From assembly GCA_005116895.1 (NCBI GenBank), contig SWDO01000001.1:1-48420 (forward strand): a stretch of 48,420 nucleotides of DNA. The letters run 5' to 3'. This stretch comes from Nitrospira sp. Lineage in GTDB: Bacteria; Nitrospirota; Nitrospiria; Nitrospirales; Nitrospiraceae. Under the pieces are notes generated by a model. That model made no database searches, was not told the DNA's origin, and saw nothing but the letters and a program-made list of their open reading frames with translations. The position numbers and the translations under genes are program-made. The first letter of the stretch is position 1, and every line of letters starts with the position of its first letter. Below, in pieces: positions 26,016 to 34,839 of the stretch.

Positions 26016-26157
26016 GATAGTCTTTTCCCCGTCCTGCGCTTCACGCTTCACGGGATTATCAAATGGTGCATATTCGAGCCGCTTGTCGGCGAGCGATGCC
26101 TGACACGGCTGACCGATGCTTTGATACGGTGGTGATCCAGCGAGGAGGGGTACGTCG

Positions 26158-27126
26158 GTGACTGAAATACGTCGAGCAAAACCTTGGGTGTGCTCAGCAG
26201 GGGTATTGCTGATTTCACTCACTTGGAGCGCTCCGAGTTGGGGACAAGATTCTGATGCTCAAAGACAGCCGCGAGTGGAACTGTCTCTCAGGTCATGGTT
26301 GTTCACTGCCGGAGAAACCCAATGGAGCCATAATGCCTCTGGGCTCCATCCCACGTTGGGCAATCCGACGTCTGAGCTGAAGTACAAAGACAACGATACC
26401 CACCTGGTTGGGCTTGGAGCGAAAGTGCATCTCAATCGTCGATTATTCGTGGAGGGAGAGTTTGGTTTGTCCTTCGATTTCGATCGCGGGAATTTGATTG
26501 ATGATGATTACTTGGCTGGACAGCGATTGTTCTCACGTACCAGTAGCGGCGTCACTGGTAAAGGGACATGGTATTTCAATGGAAACGTTGGATATCGTGC
26601 AGCCGAGCTTCCAAATGAGCGCGGCCATCTCGATCTGCTGGGCGGGTTTCAATACTGGCGGACAACGTACGAAGCCAAGGGTTTCGTCTGCGATTCGTCT
26701 GTTCTCACGTGCGATCCATCAACCCTCCCATCGATCAAGAACACGACTCATTGGATAACGCCGCTCCAGATCGGCGGACAGTTCGAATATCGAATTGTCC
26801 GCAGGGTGAGCGCAAATGTGAAGATGCTCTTCTCGCCGGCCAGTGTCGTCTACAACGAGGATATCCATTTTCAACGGAGTGATTTAGAACAGGATCCGAG
26901 CTTCTCGATGTGGGGGGTAGGATTAAGTGCGACCGTCGAGCCAACCATAAAAATTATGCTGACCCGTCATCTCGCACTCGTGGGAGGGTATCGAGTTATG
27001 TGGAGCCGGGCGTACTACGGTCGATGGGAAGTTCACGGTCTTGGCACCGGTTCAGAGACAGCTCCTCTCACTGAATTTCAAACCCTTCGTCACGGCGCAA
27101 CCGTCGCGCTGACTGCGTCATTTTAA
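26158..27126 (+). CDS. outer-membrane beta-barrel
   Basis: 322 aa from GTG with AGGAGGGG at 26142-26149. Signal peptide ends about SWGQ. Alternating aromatic/polar strands (ELSLRSWLFTAGETQWSH, HLDLLGGFQYWRTTYEA) and a terminal Phe (VALTASF) mark a barrel, and the pattern somewhat resembles omptin-size porins. One Cys pair (CDSSVLTC) lies in a putative outer loop. Its 5' end is divergent from the JAMM gene. Function unknown. Confidence 0.75.
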   Translation: MTEIRRAKPWVCSAGVLLISLTWSAPSWGQDSDAQRQPRVELSLRSWLFTAGETQWSHNASGLHPTLGNPTSELKYKDNDTHLVGLGAKVHLNRRLFVEGEFGLSFDFDRGNLIDDDYLAGQRLFSRTSSGVTGKGTWYFNGNVGYRAAELPNERGHLDLLGGFQYWRTTYEAKGFVCDSSVLTCDPSTLPSIKNTTHWITPLQIGGQFEYRIVRRVSANVKMLFSPASVVYNEDIHFQRSDLEQDPSFSMWGVGLSATVEPTIKIMLTRHLALVGGYRVMWSRAYYGRWEVHGLGTGSETAPLTEFQTLRHGATVALTASF

Positions 27127-27147
27127 CTGTTTGAGGTCAGAAACAAC

Positions 27148-28203
27148 TTATCGTCTCTGCCGTCCGGATGGGAGAGTTTCGTCTTCGTACTCAAGGAAGA
27201 GGCGCTTGGCTTCTGGATGGAGTTGATGGGCGTGTCCGTGGGGAATCCCCAGGGTTCTGAACAGTGGCGTCAGCTTTCCGTTGGGATGCAGGTAGCCGGC
27301 TCTGAGGGGCACGGTGCGCTTGCTGTGGCGTACGAGCCGGCAGGCCGTGGATCGAATGGAAGTCAACCAATCGGCGATATCTTGGGGATTGCCGATCGAG
27401 GCGGAGAGCAACAGTAGTTTAGCTTGTGAAGGACAAAAGATGATGGTCTCTTCCCACACAACACCCCGTTCGGGATCAGCAATGTATTGAGACTCATCAA
27501 GGATCACAAGCCCTAAGGTGTCTAATCGGATATCGATTTCCCCGCTCGCGGCATCATAGAGTAGGTTTCGGAGAATCTCCGTGGTCATAATGAGTAACGG
27601 GGCTTGCCCATTTTCCTGGCGATCACCGGTCAGAATACCCACTTTGTCTGGTCCAAAGATCTTCGAAAACTCAGTGTACTTGGTGTTGGACAATGCCTTG
27701 AGCGGCGATGTGTAGATAACGGTGCGATTGTCTTCCATTGCCCGACGGGCTGCCTCAATGGCCACGTAGGTTTTGCCACTTCCAGTTGGGACACTGATCA
27801 CAACGTCGGTCTCACTCACGGCGGACAAGGCTTCGGTTTGCCAAGGGTCTGGTATAAACGGCTGGGGAGAAGGCACGCCGATTCCTTCCAGCCAACGCGA
27901 GAGGGAGACGGCAGATTCTAACGGCTCCTGGTCCGTTCCCCGTAGCGAGGCTTTCTTAGAAAGAAGGGGGGAAGGGCGATGAGTATGTGACGGTTCTGAT
28001 TCTGATTGAGGTTGCCGTTCTCCGATCAACGTCTGCAGATCAGATTCGAAGCCGGCACGATTCTGACTTGAATGCTGAAGCAATAGCTCGATCAGTCGCC
28101 TCTTGCCGGCACGAAACTGCCGATGGACGCGTCCGCGCGCCAGGCGGTGCAACAAGGCGACAGGTTGTTGGGCAAGCAGTTGTTCCAGTTCGTCGGTATT
28201 CAT
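27148..28203 (-). CDS. Ski2/HelY-like helicase, N-terminal RecA1 half
   Basis: 351 aa from ATG 28203 (MNTDELEQLL). The frame reaches 28314 but the added part is unlikely. It holds the first helicase lobe only: the pocket before Walker A (PFIPDPWQTEAL), Walker A (VPTGSGKT), motif Ia (YTSPLKALSNTKY), motif Ib (LTGD), the DEAH-type box DESQ and motif III SASIGN. The chain ends soon after RPVPLRAG-type residues, before motifs IV-VI. The missing second lobe is encoded by the gene just upstream on the same strand. The two would have to assemble to work as an RNA helicase. Confidence 0.82.
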   Translation of the reverse strand: MNTDELEQLLAQQPVALLHRLARGRVHRQFRAGKRRLIELLLQHSSQNRAGFESDLQTLIGERQPQSESEPSHTHRPSPLLSKKASLRGTDQEPLESAVSLSRWLEGIGVPSPQPFIPDPWQTEALSAVSETDVVISVPTGSGKTYVAIEAARRAMEDNRTVIYTSPLKALSNTKYTEFSKIFGPDKVGILTGDRQENGQAPLLIMTTEILRNLLYDAASGEIDIRLDTLGLVILDESQYIADPERGVVWEETIIFCPSQAKLLLLSASIGNPQDIADWLTSIRSTACRLVRHSKRTVPLRAGYLHPNGKLTPLFRTLGIPHGHAHQLHPEAKRLFLEYEDETLPSGRQRR

Positions 28204-28211
28204 GGTTGGAA

Positions 28212-28239
28212 GTGCTGAGGATTGAGTACTGAGGACTGC
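28212..28239. repeat. two 14-bp direct repeats between the helicase halves
   Basis: GTGCTGAGGATTGA (28212-28225) is followed directly by GTACTGAGGACTGC (28226-28239), 11 of 14 bases alike. It lies in the 85-base gap between the stop of the RecA2 gene and the start of the RecA1 gene. Confidence 0.5.
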
Positions 28240-28288
28240 GTCACAGGATAGCTCAGTCCAGAAGCCTCGGCCATCAGTCCTACACTGT

Positions 28289-30148
28289 TCACGGCAGTTC
28301 CTCCAATACTCCACGTCGGATCAAGGTGATCGCCTGCGAAGCGGATCCAGCGAGGCCGGGATGCGTCGATTTTAGGGCCTGCACTTGTGACAGAAACTCC
28401 AAAGTTCTGGCCAGGAGTCGGTAGATGTCGCCTTCTGCCATCGTGGTCAGTCGACAGAGACCAATCCACGTGAGGGTGGGGTCGGCGACCCAGCGTTCAA
28501 CCAAGGCGGCCACATCGGCGCGAAGGAGGGGCGGATCTTCATAGGGAGACAAACTCTCCGCCAACTTGCGAACCTGCCCGAGCAGGGAACTCAGCCCGGC
28601 ACTGATGCGGGGAAATGCGCCGGGACGATCGTCGTCGTGGGCTAGACTGGCCAAGATGCCGGCGAGGAGAGAGGGGTCTCCTCCCGTAAAGGCTTCCGCG
28701 CGGATCAGTTCGGTAATGAGCAGCGAATGATCGATCCGGATGAGCCGTGCCCATTCTCCTTCGATCGTCAATGGTGTCGCCAGCGTGAGATACCCAAATT
28801 TTTGCAATACGTCTACGCGCTCCTGGAAGCGATGCCACAAACTGGCCCGCAGCGCTTGGATGGATTTCGTATGGCGCTGTTGTTCTTGGCGAAGTCGCGA
28901 TGCGGTCACGAAGTCTTTCTGACAGGCTGGCCGAGAAGGGCACGTGGGGCAGGGGAAGTCCCCCAACGATTGGACGATGGCATCGGGCAGTGGTTCGCAA
29001 CTGGTGGAGATCAGGATAGGAAGCAATGGCAAACGCTGCGGAAGCTCTTCTAACTGATGACTGAGTCGATCGAATGTGTCGGTGGAACACCACGGATAGG
29101 TCGGCGTCTCCACGAAGTCGCATGTGCGGTCGTAGACTTCTTTCACACTTGTGACCGGACATTCAGTGACGGCGCCATCCGGTCGTAAGATGGTGAGCAT
29201 GGAAGTCTTTTGGCCTTTACTCCGGTATTGTCGGAGCACAATCCCGCGGCTTCTGTTGAGCCCTACGACACGCCCAGGGCTCAGAAACGGCAACCGAGCA
29301 GAAATCTCCGGCGATTCTAGCCGGTGCGTCTGATGACGGGTGTGGCGGTGCCTTCGTGTATGGTCGAAGGTTTGCCATTGGGTGATCCAGTCTGTACAGA
29401 CGCGAGGGCCGAACGGTTCCATTTGCACATGAAGTGCGTCGAGTTTGTGCTCGAGCAGTTCAGCACGTTGGTTGAGTTGGAACTGAGCGAAACTCTTGGC
29501 CAAAATTCCTTGAATCTGCTCATGGGGATGCGCCTTCAAGAGATTCAACACCATTGGATAACTGATCGTAAACTGGCTGTCGATGGCTTCCGGTTGCCCG
29601 GTCAACCCTTTGGTCAGAACCGCCAGATCGATATACGGAGAGGGAGTCACAACCGCAAATCCGACGTGATCTTTCCCGCGGCGGCCGGCTCGTCCGGCGA
29701 CCTGCTGGACTTCGCCGATAGTCAGGTCGGTGAAGTCGCGGGATTTGCGGATGCTGGATTGAGTGATCACGACCGTGCGGGCTGGAAAATCGACACCTGC
29801 CGCCAGGGTTGTCGTGGCGAAGACCGCATCGAGATGGCCTTGTCGCATCAGCTCTTCGATCGCGATTTTCCACGAAGGCAGGTGCCCAGCATGATGGGCG
29901 GCGACGCCGATTCGCTGCACCATGGGAATGAGGGGATGTTCTGTAATGCTCGGATACTGTGCGATGACCCGTTCGAGCGCCGTACCGATCGCCTCTTGTC
30001 GCACTGGAGGAAGCACGAAATCGGCGTGATTGAACGACTCCATCGCCTCGTCACAGGCTCGCCGTGAGGTGAGAAACACAATAGCTGGGGTGAGATGTTG
30101 TTGGCGGAGCGCCGCGATGAGATCAACCGGATGGATCGACGGCGGCAT
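28289..30148 (-). CDS. Ski2/HelY-like helicase, RecA2 and C-terminal half
   Basis: 619 aa from ATG 30148 with AGGA 9 bases upstream. It begins straight into the second helicase lobe: motif IV (PAIVFLTSRRACDEAM), motif V (ATTTLAAGVDFPARTVVI) and motif VI (QVAGRAGRRGKD). There follow a long C-terminal region with a four-Cys cluster (CPTCPSRPAC) and a DSHCT-like helical domain (residues ~470-600). Walker A and DEAH motifs are absent; they are in the gene downstream. Its start overlaps the glgC stop by 26 bases. Normal family members have both lobes in one chain of ~900-1000 aa. Confidence 0.82.
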   Translation of the reverse strand: MPPSIHPVDLIAALRQQHLTPAIVFLTSRRACDEAMESFNHADFVLPPVRQEAIGTALERVIAQYPSITEHPLIPMVQRIGVAAHHAGHLPSWKIAIEELMRQGHLDAVFATTTLAAGVDFPARTVVITQSSIRKSRDFTDLTIGEVQQVAGRAGRRGKDHVGFAVVTPSPYIDLAVLTKGLTGQPEAIDSQFTISYPMVLNLLKAHPHEQIQGILAKSFAQFQLNQRAELLEHKLDALHVQMEPFGPRVCTDWITQWQTFDHTRRHRHTRHQTHRLESPEISARLPFLSPGRVVGLNRSRGIVLRQYRSKGQKTSMLTILRPDGAVTECPVTSVKEVYDRTCDFVETPTYPWCSTDTFDRLSHQLEELPQRLPLLPILISTSCEPLPDAIVQSLGDFPCPTCPSRPACQKDFVTASRLRQEQQRHTKSIQALRASLWHRFQERVDVLQKFGYLTLATPLTIEGEWARLIRIDHSLLITELIRAEAFTGGDPSLLAGILASLAHDDDRPGAFPRISAGLSSLLGQVRKLAESLSPYEDPPLLRADVAALVERWVADPTLTWIGLCRLTTMAEGDIYRLLARTLEFLSQVQALKSTHPGLAGSASQAITLIRRGVLEELP

Positions 30149-31268
30149 GCAGCTTCATTCCTTTTGAGATGACCACGAGGCCTGATTCAGTGACGGTAAA
30201 TCGTTGCGCATCGGCCTCTCGATCATACCCGATTTCCGTATTCGGAGGGATCGTCACATCTTTATCGATGATGGCCCGTCTGATGCGGCTCTGCGCGCCG
30301 ATCGTCACGTTTTCCATGATAATGGATTCACGGACATCCGCGTGGTCTTGTACGCGGACGTTCGGGGATACAATCGAATTTTGGACCCGTCCACCCGACA
30401 CGATGCAGCCGCCGCAGACGATCGAATCAAGCGCGACCCCCATCCGGCCTCCCTGAAAATCCTGGGCGAAGACGAACTTGGCCGGTGGAAACTGCCCCTG
30501 ATAGGTTCGGATCGGCCAGCCTGGGTCGTACAGATTGAATTGAGGATCAACGGCGACCAAATCCATGTTCGCTTCCCAGTATGCGTCGAGCGTTCCAATG
30601 TCGCGCCAGTACTTGACGGCTTTGTTGTTGGCATCTTGAAATTTGAAGGCATACACCCGCCCTTGTTCGATCATTCGGGGAATAATGTTTTTCCCGAAGT
30701 CGTGCGCGCTGCCTTCCCGAGCATCCGCAATCAGGTGTTCGCGGATGGCCTTGGTGCGGAACAGGTAGATGCCCATTGAGGCGAAGGCATGGGCTGGATC
30801 GTTGGGGAGTGGAATAGGATGCGCCGGCTTTTCATCGAAGCGAGTAATCCGGTAGTCCTTGTCGACTGCGATGACGCCGAAGCGAGTCGCCTCCTGGACG
30901 GGAATGTCGATGGCCCCGACGACCGCATCTGCGCTCTTGGCGATGAGCCAGTGGTACATCTCCGCATAGTTCATCTTGTAGACGTGATCACCGGCGAGGA
31001 TCAGGAGGAACTCCGGGTGTTCCCCGTCGATCAAGAACATATTCTGATACACGGCATCGGCGGTGCCACGGTACCAATCTTCGCTGATGCGCTGTTGAGG
31101 AGGGATCGAGGCGATATATTCGCCAAGTTCCGCGTTGAGAATATTCCAGCCGGTCCGGATATGGCGATCAAGCGAGTGTGATTTGTATTGAATGAGAACC
31201 GCGATCTTGCGGAGCCCGGAATTCAGGCAATTGCTCAGGGTAAAATCAATGATGCGATACTTCGGCAC
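30123..31268 (-). CDS. glgC: glucose-1-phosphate adenylyltransferase lacking its N-terminus
   Basis: Makes ADP-glucose for glycogen in intact form. Recognised from KYRIIDFTLSNCLNSGLRK, WYRGTADAV, ILAGDHVYKM, the catalytic and sugar sites through SMGIYLF and YWRDIGTLDAYW, and the left-handed beta-helix end (IIDKDVTIPPNTEIG). The homologous frame begins only at about 31,262. The first ~30-50 residues with the GGxGxRL nucleotide loop and RAKPAVPFGG are absent, and upstream sequence in this frame is shadow of the moeB-like gene. GTG 31268 could start a 381-aa product, but it would lack the nucleotide-binding loop and is probably inactive. Confidence 0.85.
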   Translation of the reverse strand: MPKYRIIDFTLSNCLNSGLRKIAVLIQYKSHSLDRHIRTGWNILNAELGEYIASIPPQQRISEDWYRGTADAVYQNMFLIDGEHPEFLLILAGDHVYKMNYAEMYHWLIAKSADAVVGAIDIPVQEATRFGVIAVDKDYRITRFDEKPAHPIPLPNDPAHAFASMGIYLFRTKAIREHLIADAREGSAHDFGKNIIPRMIEQGRVYAFKFQDANNKAVKYWRDIGTLDAYWEANMDLVAVDPQFNLYDPGWPIRTYQGQFPPAKFVFAQDFQGGRMGVALDSIVCGGCIVSGGRVQNSIVSPNVRVQDHADVRESIIMENVTIGAQSRIRRAIIDKDVTIPPNTEIGYDREADAQRFTVTESGLVVISKGMKLHAAVDPSG

Positions 31269-31999
31269 GCTGGGTCCTTGGGCCTGCCGACTTTTCTGAA
31301 CTTCATGTCGAGCGCATCGTAGATCAATAACTTGTCGGCGATGGTTTCTCCGATGCCGAGAATCTCTTTGATCGCTTCCGAGGCCTGGAGGACTCCCATC
31401 GTACCGGCCAACACGCCAAGCACGCCGGCTTCTTGGCAATTGGGGACCAGCCCAGCCGGCGGGGGCTCGGGATAGAGGCATCGGTAGCAGGGATAGCCTT
31501 GGTGTGGCTTGATCGTCGTCAATTGCCCCTCGAACCGAAACATGCTGGCGGAGATCAATGTTTTCTTGGCAAAGAAACAGGCGTCGTTTACCAGAAACCG
31601 CGTCGTAAAGTTATCCGAACCGTCCAGCACAATATCGTATTGCGAGATGAGCGGGAGGATGTTCTCGGCATCAACCAATTGGCGATACGCGTTGATGGTA
31701 ATCTCTGGATTGATGGCCGACAAGGTTTTCCGGCCGGACTCAACCTTCGGCTGTCCGAGCGTTGCAGTTGAGTGCATGATCTGCCGTTGCAAATTTGAGA
31801 GGTCCACGACATCGCCATCGACAAGCCCGATCGTTCCAATGCCGGCGGCAGCAAGATACAGACCGGCGGGAGAGCCAAGACCGCCCGCGCCGATCAGGAG
31901 AACTTTGGCCCGCTTGAGCTTAAGTTGCCCCTTGCCTCCCACGTCCTGGAGGATAATGTGCCGACTGTACCGTTCGATTTCTTGCTCAGTGAGTTCCAT
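31235..31999 (-). CDS. moeB: MoeB/ThiF-type carrier-activating enzyme, C-terminus lost
   Basis: 254 aa. E1-like adenylyltransferase that activates a sulfur carrier's C-terminal Gly. Motifs: GAGGLGSPAGLYLAAAG (ATP loop), NLQRQ (Arg finger), DGSDNFTTRF and zinc pair CYRC. It aligns through KDPAC, where the second copy (33881) continues into a CxxC zinc pair and a further 25 or so residues. Here the frame runs into the glgC sequence and stops after RSIASLILP, so the second zinc ligand is gone. It could be unstable. No strong ribosome site is seen. Confidence 0.85.
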   Translation of the reverse strand: MELTEQEIERYSRHIILQDVGGKGQLKLKRAKVLLIGAGGLGSPAGLYLAAAGIGTIGLVDGDVVDLSNLQRQIMHSTATLGQPKVESGRKTLSAINPEITINAYRQLVDAENILPLISQYDIVLDGSDNFTTRFLVNDACFFAKKTLISASMFRFEGQLTTIKPHQGYPCYRCLYPEPPPAGLVPNCQEAGVLGVLAGTMGVLQASEAIKEILGIGETIADKLLIYDALDMKFRKVGRPKDPACRSIASLILP

Positions 32000-32027
32000 T
32001 GTGTCGATTATCAGTTTCTAGTGACGA

Positions 32028-32055
32028 GTTTCATGTTTCAAGTTCAACATGAAAC
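32028..32055. repeat. 10-bp hairpin between the NIL and moeB-like genes
   Basis: GTTTCATGTT (32028-32037) and AACATGAAAC (32046-32055) form a perfect 10-bp stem around 8 bases. It sits in an AT-rich 97-base gap with runs like GTTTCA and TTAAACTC. It may be a mobile palindrome or a transcript-stabilising stem. There is no T run. Confidence 0.45.
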
Positions 32056-32096
32056 GTTAAACTCGCTACTACTTGTTAGATACGCTTCACGAGATG

Positions 32097-32336
32097 TTAT
32101 TCCACCACATTGAGTTCAATCGGATCGACGACACAGCCTTTGGCTCGCAGGCCAGCAACGGCCCGCTCGATCTCAGCAGTGTCGCCGGAGAGTTCCACAT
32201 CGGCCCATCCGGTCGTCTCGCGAACATCGGCTCGCCTGACATCGGTCACGACCTTATATTCGCGTCCGATCTGATAGATGATCGGCTCTCGGATTTTGTC
32301 CTCAGGAAAGCGAATATGGAACCGCAAGTGCGCCAT
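32097..32336 (-). CDS. NIL-domain protein
   Basis: 79 aa, almost entirely a NIL domain (MAHLRFHIRFPEDKIREPII, then EVELSGDTAEIERAV-like and a final VVDPIELNVVE). NIL domains occur at the C-terminus of methionine ABC ATPases and in small proteins near sulfur-amino-acid genes, where they may bind methionine or related compounds. AGGAGGG lies in the end of the upstream carrier gene (overlapping its Gly-Gly codons) and translation is probably coupled. A role as sensor or partner in sulfur incorporation is inferred from context. Confidence 0.8.
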   Translation of the reverse strand: MAHLRFHIRFPEDKIREPIIYQIGREYKVVTDVRRADVRETTGWADVELSGDTAEIERAVAGLRAKGCVVDPIELNVVE

Positions 32337-32338
32337 GG

Positions 32339-32611
32339 TTACCCTCCTGCGATCGCCGGGACGATGGAGACTTCATCGCCATTCTTGAGGGGCGTGTCTT
32401 TCCCCGTGAGGAAGCGAATGTCTTCTTCGTTGACATAAATGTTCACGAAGCGACGGAGCTCTCCCGTTTCATCGCATAGGCGATCTTTGATGCCAGGATA
32501 TGTGCTGTTCAACGACTCGATCATCTCCACCACGCTACCGGCTTTGGTCTCGACCTCGCCCTGACCTTTGGTCAAGGGGCGAAGTGGAGTTGGAATGCGG
32601 ACTCTAATCAT
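32339..32611 (-). CDS. MoaD/ThiS-like sulfur carrier
   Basis: 90 aa, ubiquitin-like fold: [16 protein letters not shown], then [14 protein letters not shown], and a C-terminus [10 protein letters not shown] ending exactly in Gly-Gly, ready for activation. Thiocarboxylate carriers of this type donate sulfur to make cysteine, homocysteine or cofactors. Its start overlaps the thrC stop (ATGA). Beside threonine synthase and NIL it may serve amino-acid sulfur transfer rather than molybdopterin. Which E1 (31235 or 33881) serves it is unknown. Confidence 0.85.
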   Translation of the reverse strand: MIRVRIPTPLRPLTKGQGEVETKAGSVVEMIESLNSTYPGIKDRLCDETGELRRFVNIYVNEEDIRFLTGKDTPLKNGDEVSIVPAIAGG

Positions 32612-33858
32612 GCTTCACCACCACCGTTCTTTCCCATTTTGAATGTCTTTTGGAAATCGACCAGACTGGGCTGAATGCGGACCGGACGACCGACGGAATT
32701 GATCACCGCTTCCTGGGTTTTTAGGCCGTTGCCGGTGATGTAGGCCACCGTGACCTCATCTTTTTTGATCACCCCTTGCTTGACAAGCTTCTTCAGCACG
32801 CCGATCGTGACGCCTCCGGCTGTTTCCGCGAAGATGCCTTCGGTTTGGGCCAACAGCTGGATGCCTTCTACCACTTCTTCATCCGTCACCATATCCATGG
32901 ATCCGTGACTCTCAGCGGTCGCCTTAAGCGCATAGTACCCATCGGCGGGGTTGCCGATGGCAAGGGACTTGGCAATCGTCTGTGGTTTCACTGGCTTGAA
33001 GAAGTCGCGCCCCGCCTTGAATGCGGTCGAGATCGGTGAGCAGCCTTCCGCTTGGGCGCCGTTGACCTTCGTGCGAACGTGGTCGATCAGGCCCAACGCC
33101 TTCATCTCATGCAGACCCTTCCAAATCTTGGTCAAGAGCGAGCCCGACGCCATGGGAATGACGACTTGATCCGGTGTTTTCCACCCCAATTGTTCCACGG
33201 TCTCAAAGGCAAGGGTTTTTGAGCCTTCGGCATAGTAGGGGCGGATGTTGATGTTCACGAACGCCCAGCCATGTTCGCCGGCAATCTCGCTGCAGAGCCG
33301 GTTGACATCGTCGTAATGACCTTCAATCTCGACCACGTGCGGCTTATAGATCAGGTTGCCAAGCACTTTTGCGGCCTCAAGGTCGCCGGGGATGAAGACG
33401 TAGCAGTGGAGATTGGCGGATGCCGCGTGCGCAGCGACGGAGTTCGCCAAGTTGCCGGTCGACGCGCAGGCCACTGTTTCGAAACCGAGCTCGCGCGCGC
33501 GTGTGAGGGCTACGGCGACGACGCGATCTTTGAAGGATAGGGTGGGGTGATTCACCGTATCGTTCTTGATGTAGAGCTCGTCGAGCCCAAGATACGCACC
33601 AAGGTTTTTCGCCCGTACGAGCGGGGTGAACCCGGCATGCGGTCCGACGAAGTTCGTGCCTTCGACCGGCAGCAGGTCGAGATAGCGCCACATGCTATGT
33701 GGTCCATTCTCGATCTTCTTGCGCGAAATCGTTTTCTTGATCTCCTCGTAGTTGTACTTCACCTCAAGGGGACCGAAGCACATTTCGCAAACGTGGATGG
33801 CCTTCGTTGGATATTCTTTACCGCACTCGCGGCACACCAGCGCTTTCATTTTGCTCAT
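32608..33858 (-). CDS. thrC: threonine synthase
   Basis: Converts O-phosphohomoserine to threonine using PLP. 416 aa. An N-terminal rubredoxin-like zinc knuckle ([18 protein letters not shown]) is followed by the PLP-fold type II core, with the Schiff-base Lys in [25 protein letters not shown], and [13 protein letters not shown]. The C-terminal Gly-rich loop (AYITGNG) is also present. Placement in a sulfur-carrier cluster suggests a possible second role in making a sulfur amino acid from O-phosphohomoserine, as proposed for carrier-dependent homocysteine synthesis, but threonine synthesis is the safe call. Confidence 0.9.
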   Translation of the reverse strand: MSKMKALVCRECGKEYPTKAIHVCEMCFGPLEVKYNYEEIKKTISRKKIENGPHSMWRYLDLLPVEGTNFVGPHAGFTPLVRAKNLGAYLGLDELYIKNDTVNHPTLSFKDRVVAVALTRARELGFETVACASTGNLANSVAAHAASANLHCYVFIPGDLEAAKVLGNLIYKPHVVEIEGHYDDVNRLCSEIAGEHGWAFVNINIRPYYAEGSKTLAFETVEQLGWKTPDQVVIPMASGSLLTKIWKGLHEMKALGLIDHVRTKVNGAQAEGCSPISTAFKAGRDFFKPVKPQTIAKSLAIGNPADGYYALKATAESHGSMDMVTDEEVVEGIQLLAQTEGIFAETAGGVTIGVLKKLVKQGVIKKDEVTVAYITGNGLKTQEAVINSVGRPVRIQPSLVDFQKTFKMGKNGGGEA

Positions 33859-33880
33859 TGTCGCACCACCTTCTCAACCT

Positions 33881-34699
33881 CTATGCAGATGGACGCATGG
33901 CGCATCCAGCATAGGGGTCCCCATCGTCGAACAGTTCAGTAATCGTCGGGTGTTCCCCGCAGAGCGCACAATTTGGGTTCCGGCGGACTTTGATTTCTCG
34001 GAATTGGGTTTTGCGCGCATCGAAGTCGAGCAGGCGGTCGGTTAGCGGCCGCCCGATACCGAGGACAAGCTTTAATGCTTCCGTCGCCTGAATCGTCCCG
34101 ATAATGCCGGCCAAGACTCCGATCACTCCAGCCTCCTGGCAGGAGGCCACCAATCCAGGTGGAGGCGGGGCCTTGAACACGCAACGATAACACGCCGATT
34201 TCTTCGGGATGATGGTTGTGACACGTCCGTCGAATCGCAGAATGCCGCCATGGACCAGCGGTTTGCCGGCGAAGAAACAGGCGTCGTTGATCAGGAACTT
34301 GGCCGGGAAATTATCGACTCCGTCGATCACGACATCATAGTCGCCGAAGATCTTAAGCGCATTGCCGGCCGTGAGCCGTTCCTCGTACATGGAGACCGAA
34401 ACGTCGGGGTTCAGTGCCTGAATCTTTTCTTTGCCGGAGAGGACCTTGGGTCGACCCACGTCGGGAGTATGGTGAAGAACCTGGCGCTGCAGATTGGTCA
34501 GGTCCACCACATCGCTGTCGATCAGCCCAAACGTGCCGACTCCTGCTGCGGCCAGATACAACGCGGCTGGTGAGCCGAGACCACCGGCACCGACGAGAAG
34601 AATCCTGGATTTGGCGATCTTCTTCTGGCCCTTGCCGCCGACCTCAGGCAAGAGGATATGCCGGCTGTAGCGATTTATTTGCTCTTCAGTAAATTCCAT
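33881..34699 (-). CDS. moeB: MoeB/ThiF-type carrier-activating enzyme, intact copy
   Basis: 272 aa from ATG 34699 (MEFTEEQINRYSRH); a TTG 18 bases earlier is less likely. Complete family set: GAGGLGSPAALYLAAAG, NLQRQV, DGVDNFPAKF, zinc pair CYRC and the second pair CALC near the end, followed by HPTITEL. Adenylates a sulfur carrier so that it can accept sulfur. A paralogue of the truncated copy at 31235. It lies between cysK and thrC with a 124-bp hairpin element upstream. Confidence 0.88.
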   Translation of the reverse strand: MEFTEEQINRYSRHILLPEVGGKGQKKIAKSRILLVGAGGLGSPAALYLAAAGVGTFGLIDSDVVDLTNLQRQVLHHTPDVGRPKVLSGKEKIQALNPDVSVSMYEERLTAGNALKIFGDYDVVIDGVDNFPAKFLINDACFFAGKPLVHGGILRFDGRVTTIIPKKSACYRCVFKAPPPPGLVASCQEAGVIGVLAGIIGTIQATEALKLVLGIGRPLTDRLLDFDARKTQFREIKVRRNPNCALCGEHPTITELFDDGDPYAGCAMRPSA

Positions 34700-34715
34700 C
34701 TCAATCAGCGGTGCC

Positions 34716-34839
34716 AAGAACGTTCAAAATGGTTTCCAACGAGGCCGTAGGCAAACGAAAACCGGAGGCGTACCCTCTAGGGTACGTTGAGGATTTTCTT
34801 GAGCCGAGAACAAAGTTGGAGGCCATTTTCAGCGTTCTT
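34716..34839. repeat. 124-bp palindromic element (copy A)
   Basis: Outer 25-base arms (34716-34740 and 34815-34839) match at about 21 positions, with an inner perfect palindrome (18 bases, 34769-34786) and a partly paired middle. It fills the gap between the cysK stop and the moeB-like start and just touches the cysK end. Copy B at 45294-45416 has the same size and shares blocks such as GCTGAAAATG and CGAGGCCG. It looks like a REP/MITE-type dispersed repeat. Confidence 0.65.

Noticed and set aside
26016..26222. N-terminal extension of the JAMM gene
   Set aside because: The extra residues look random, overlap the divergent barrel gene and precede the conserved domain start.
31269..31481. N-terminal part of the longest glgC frame
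   Set aside because: It is a shadow of the moeB-like coding sequence and has no GlgC features; used as evidence of truncation instead.
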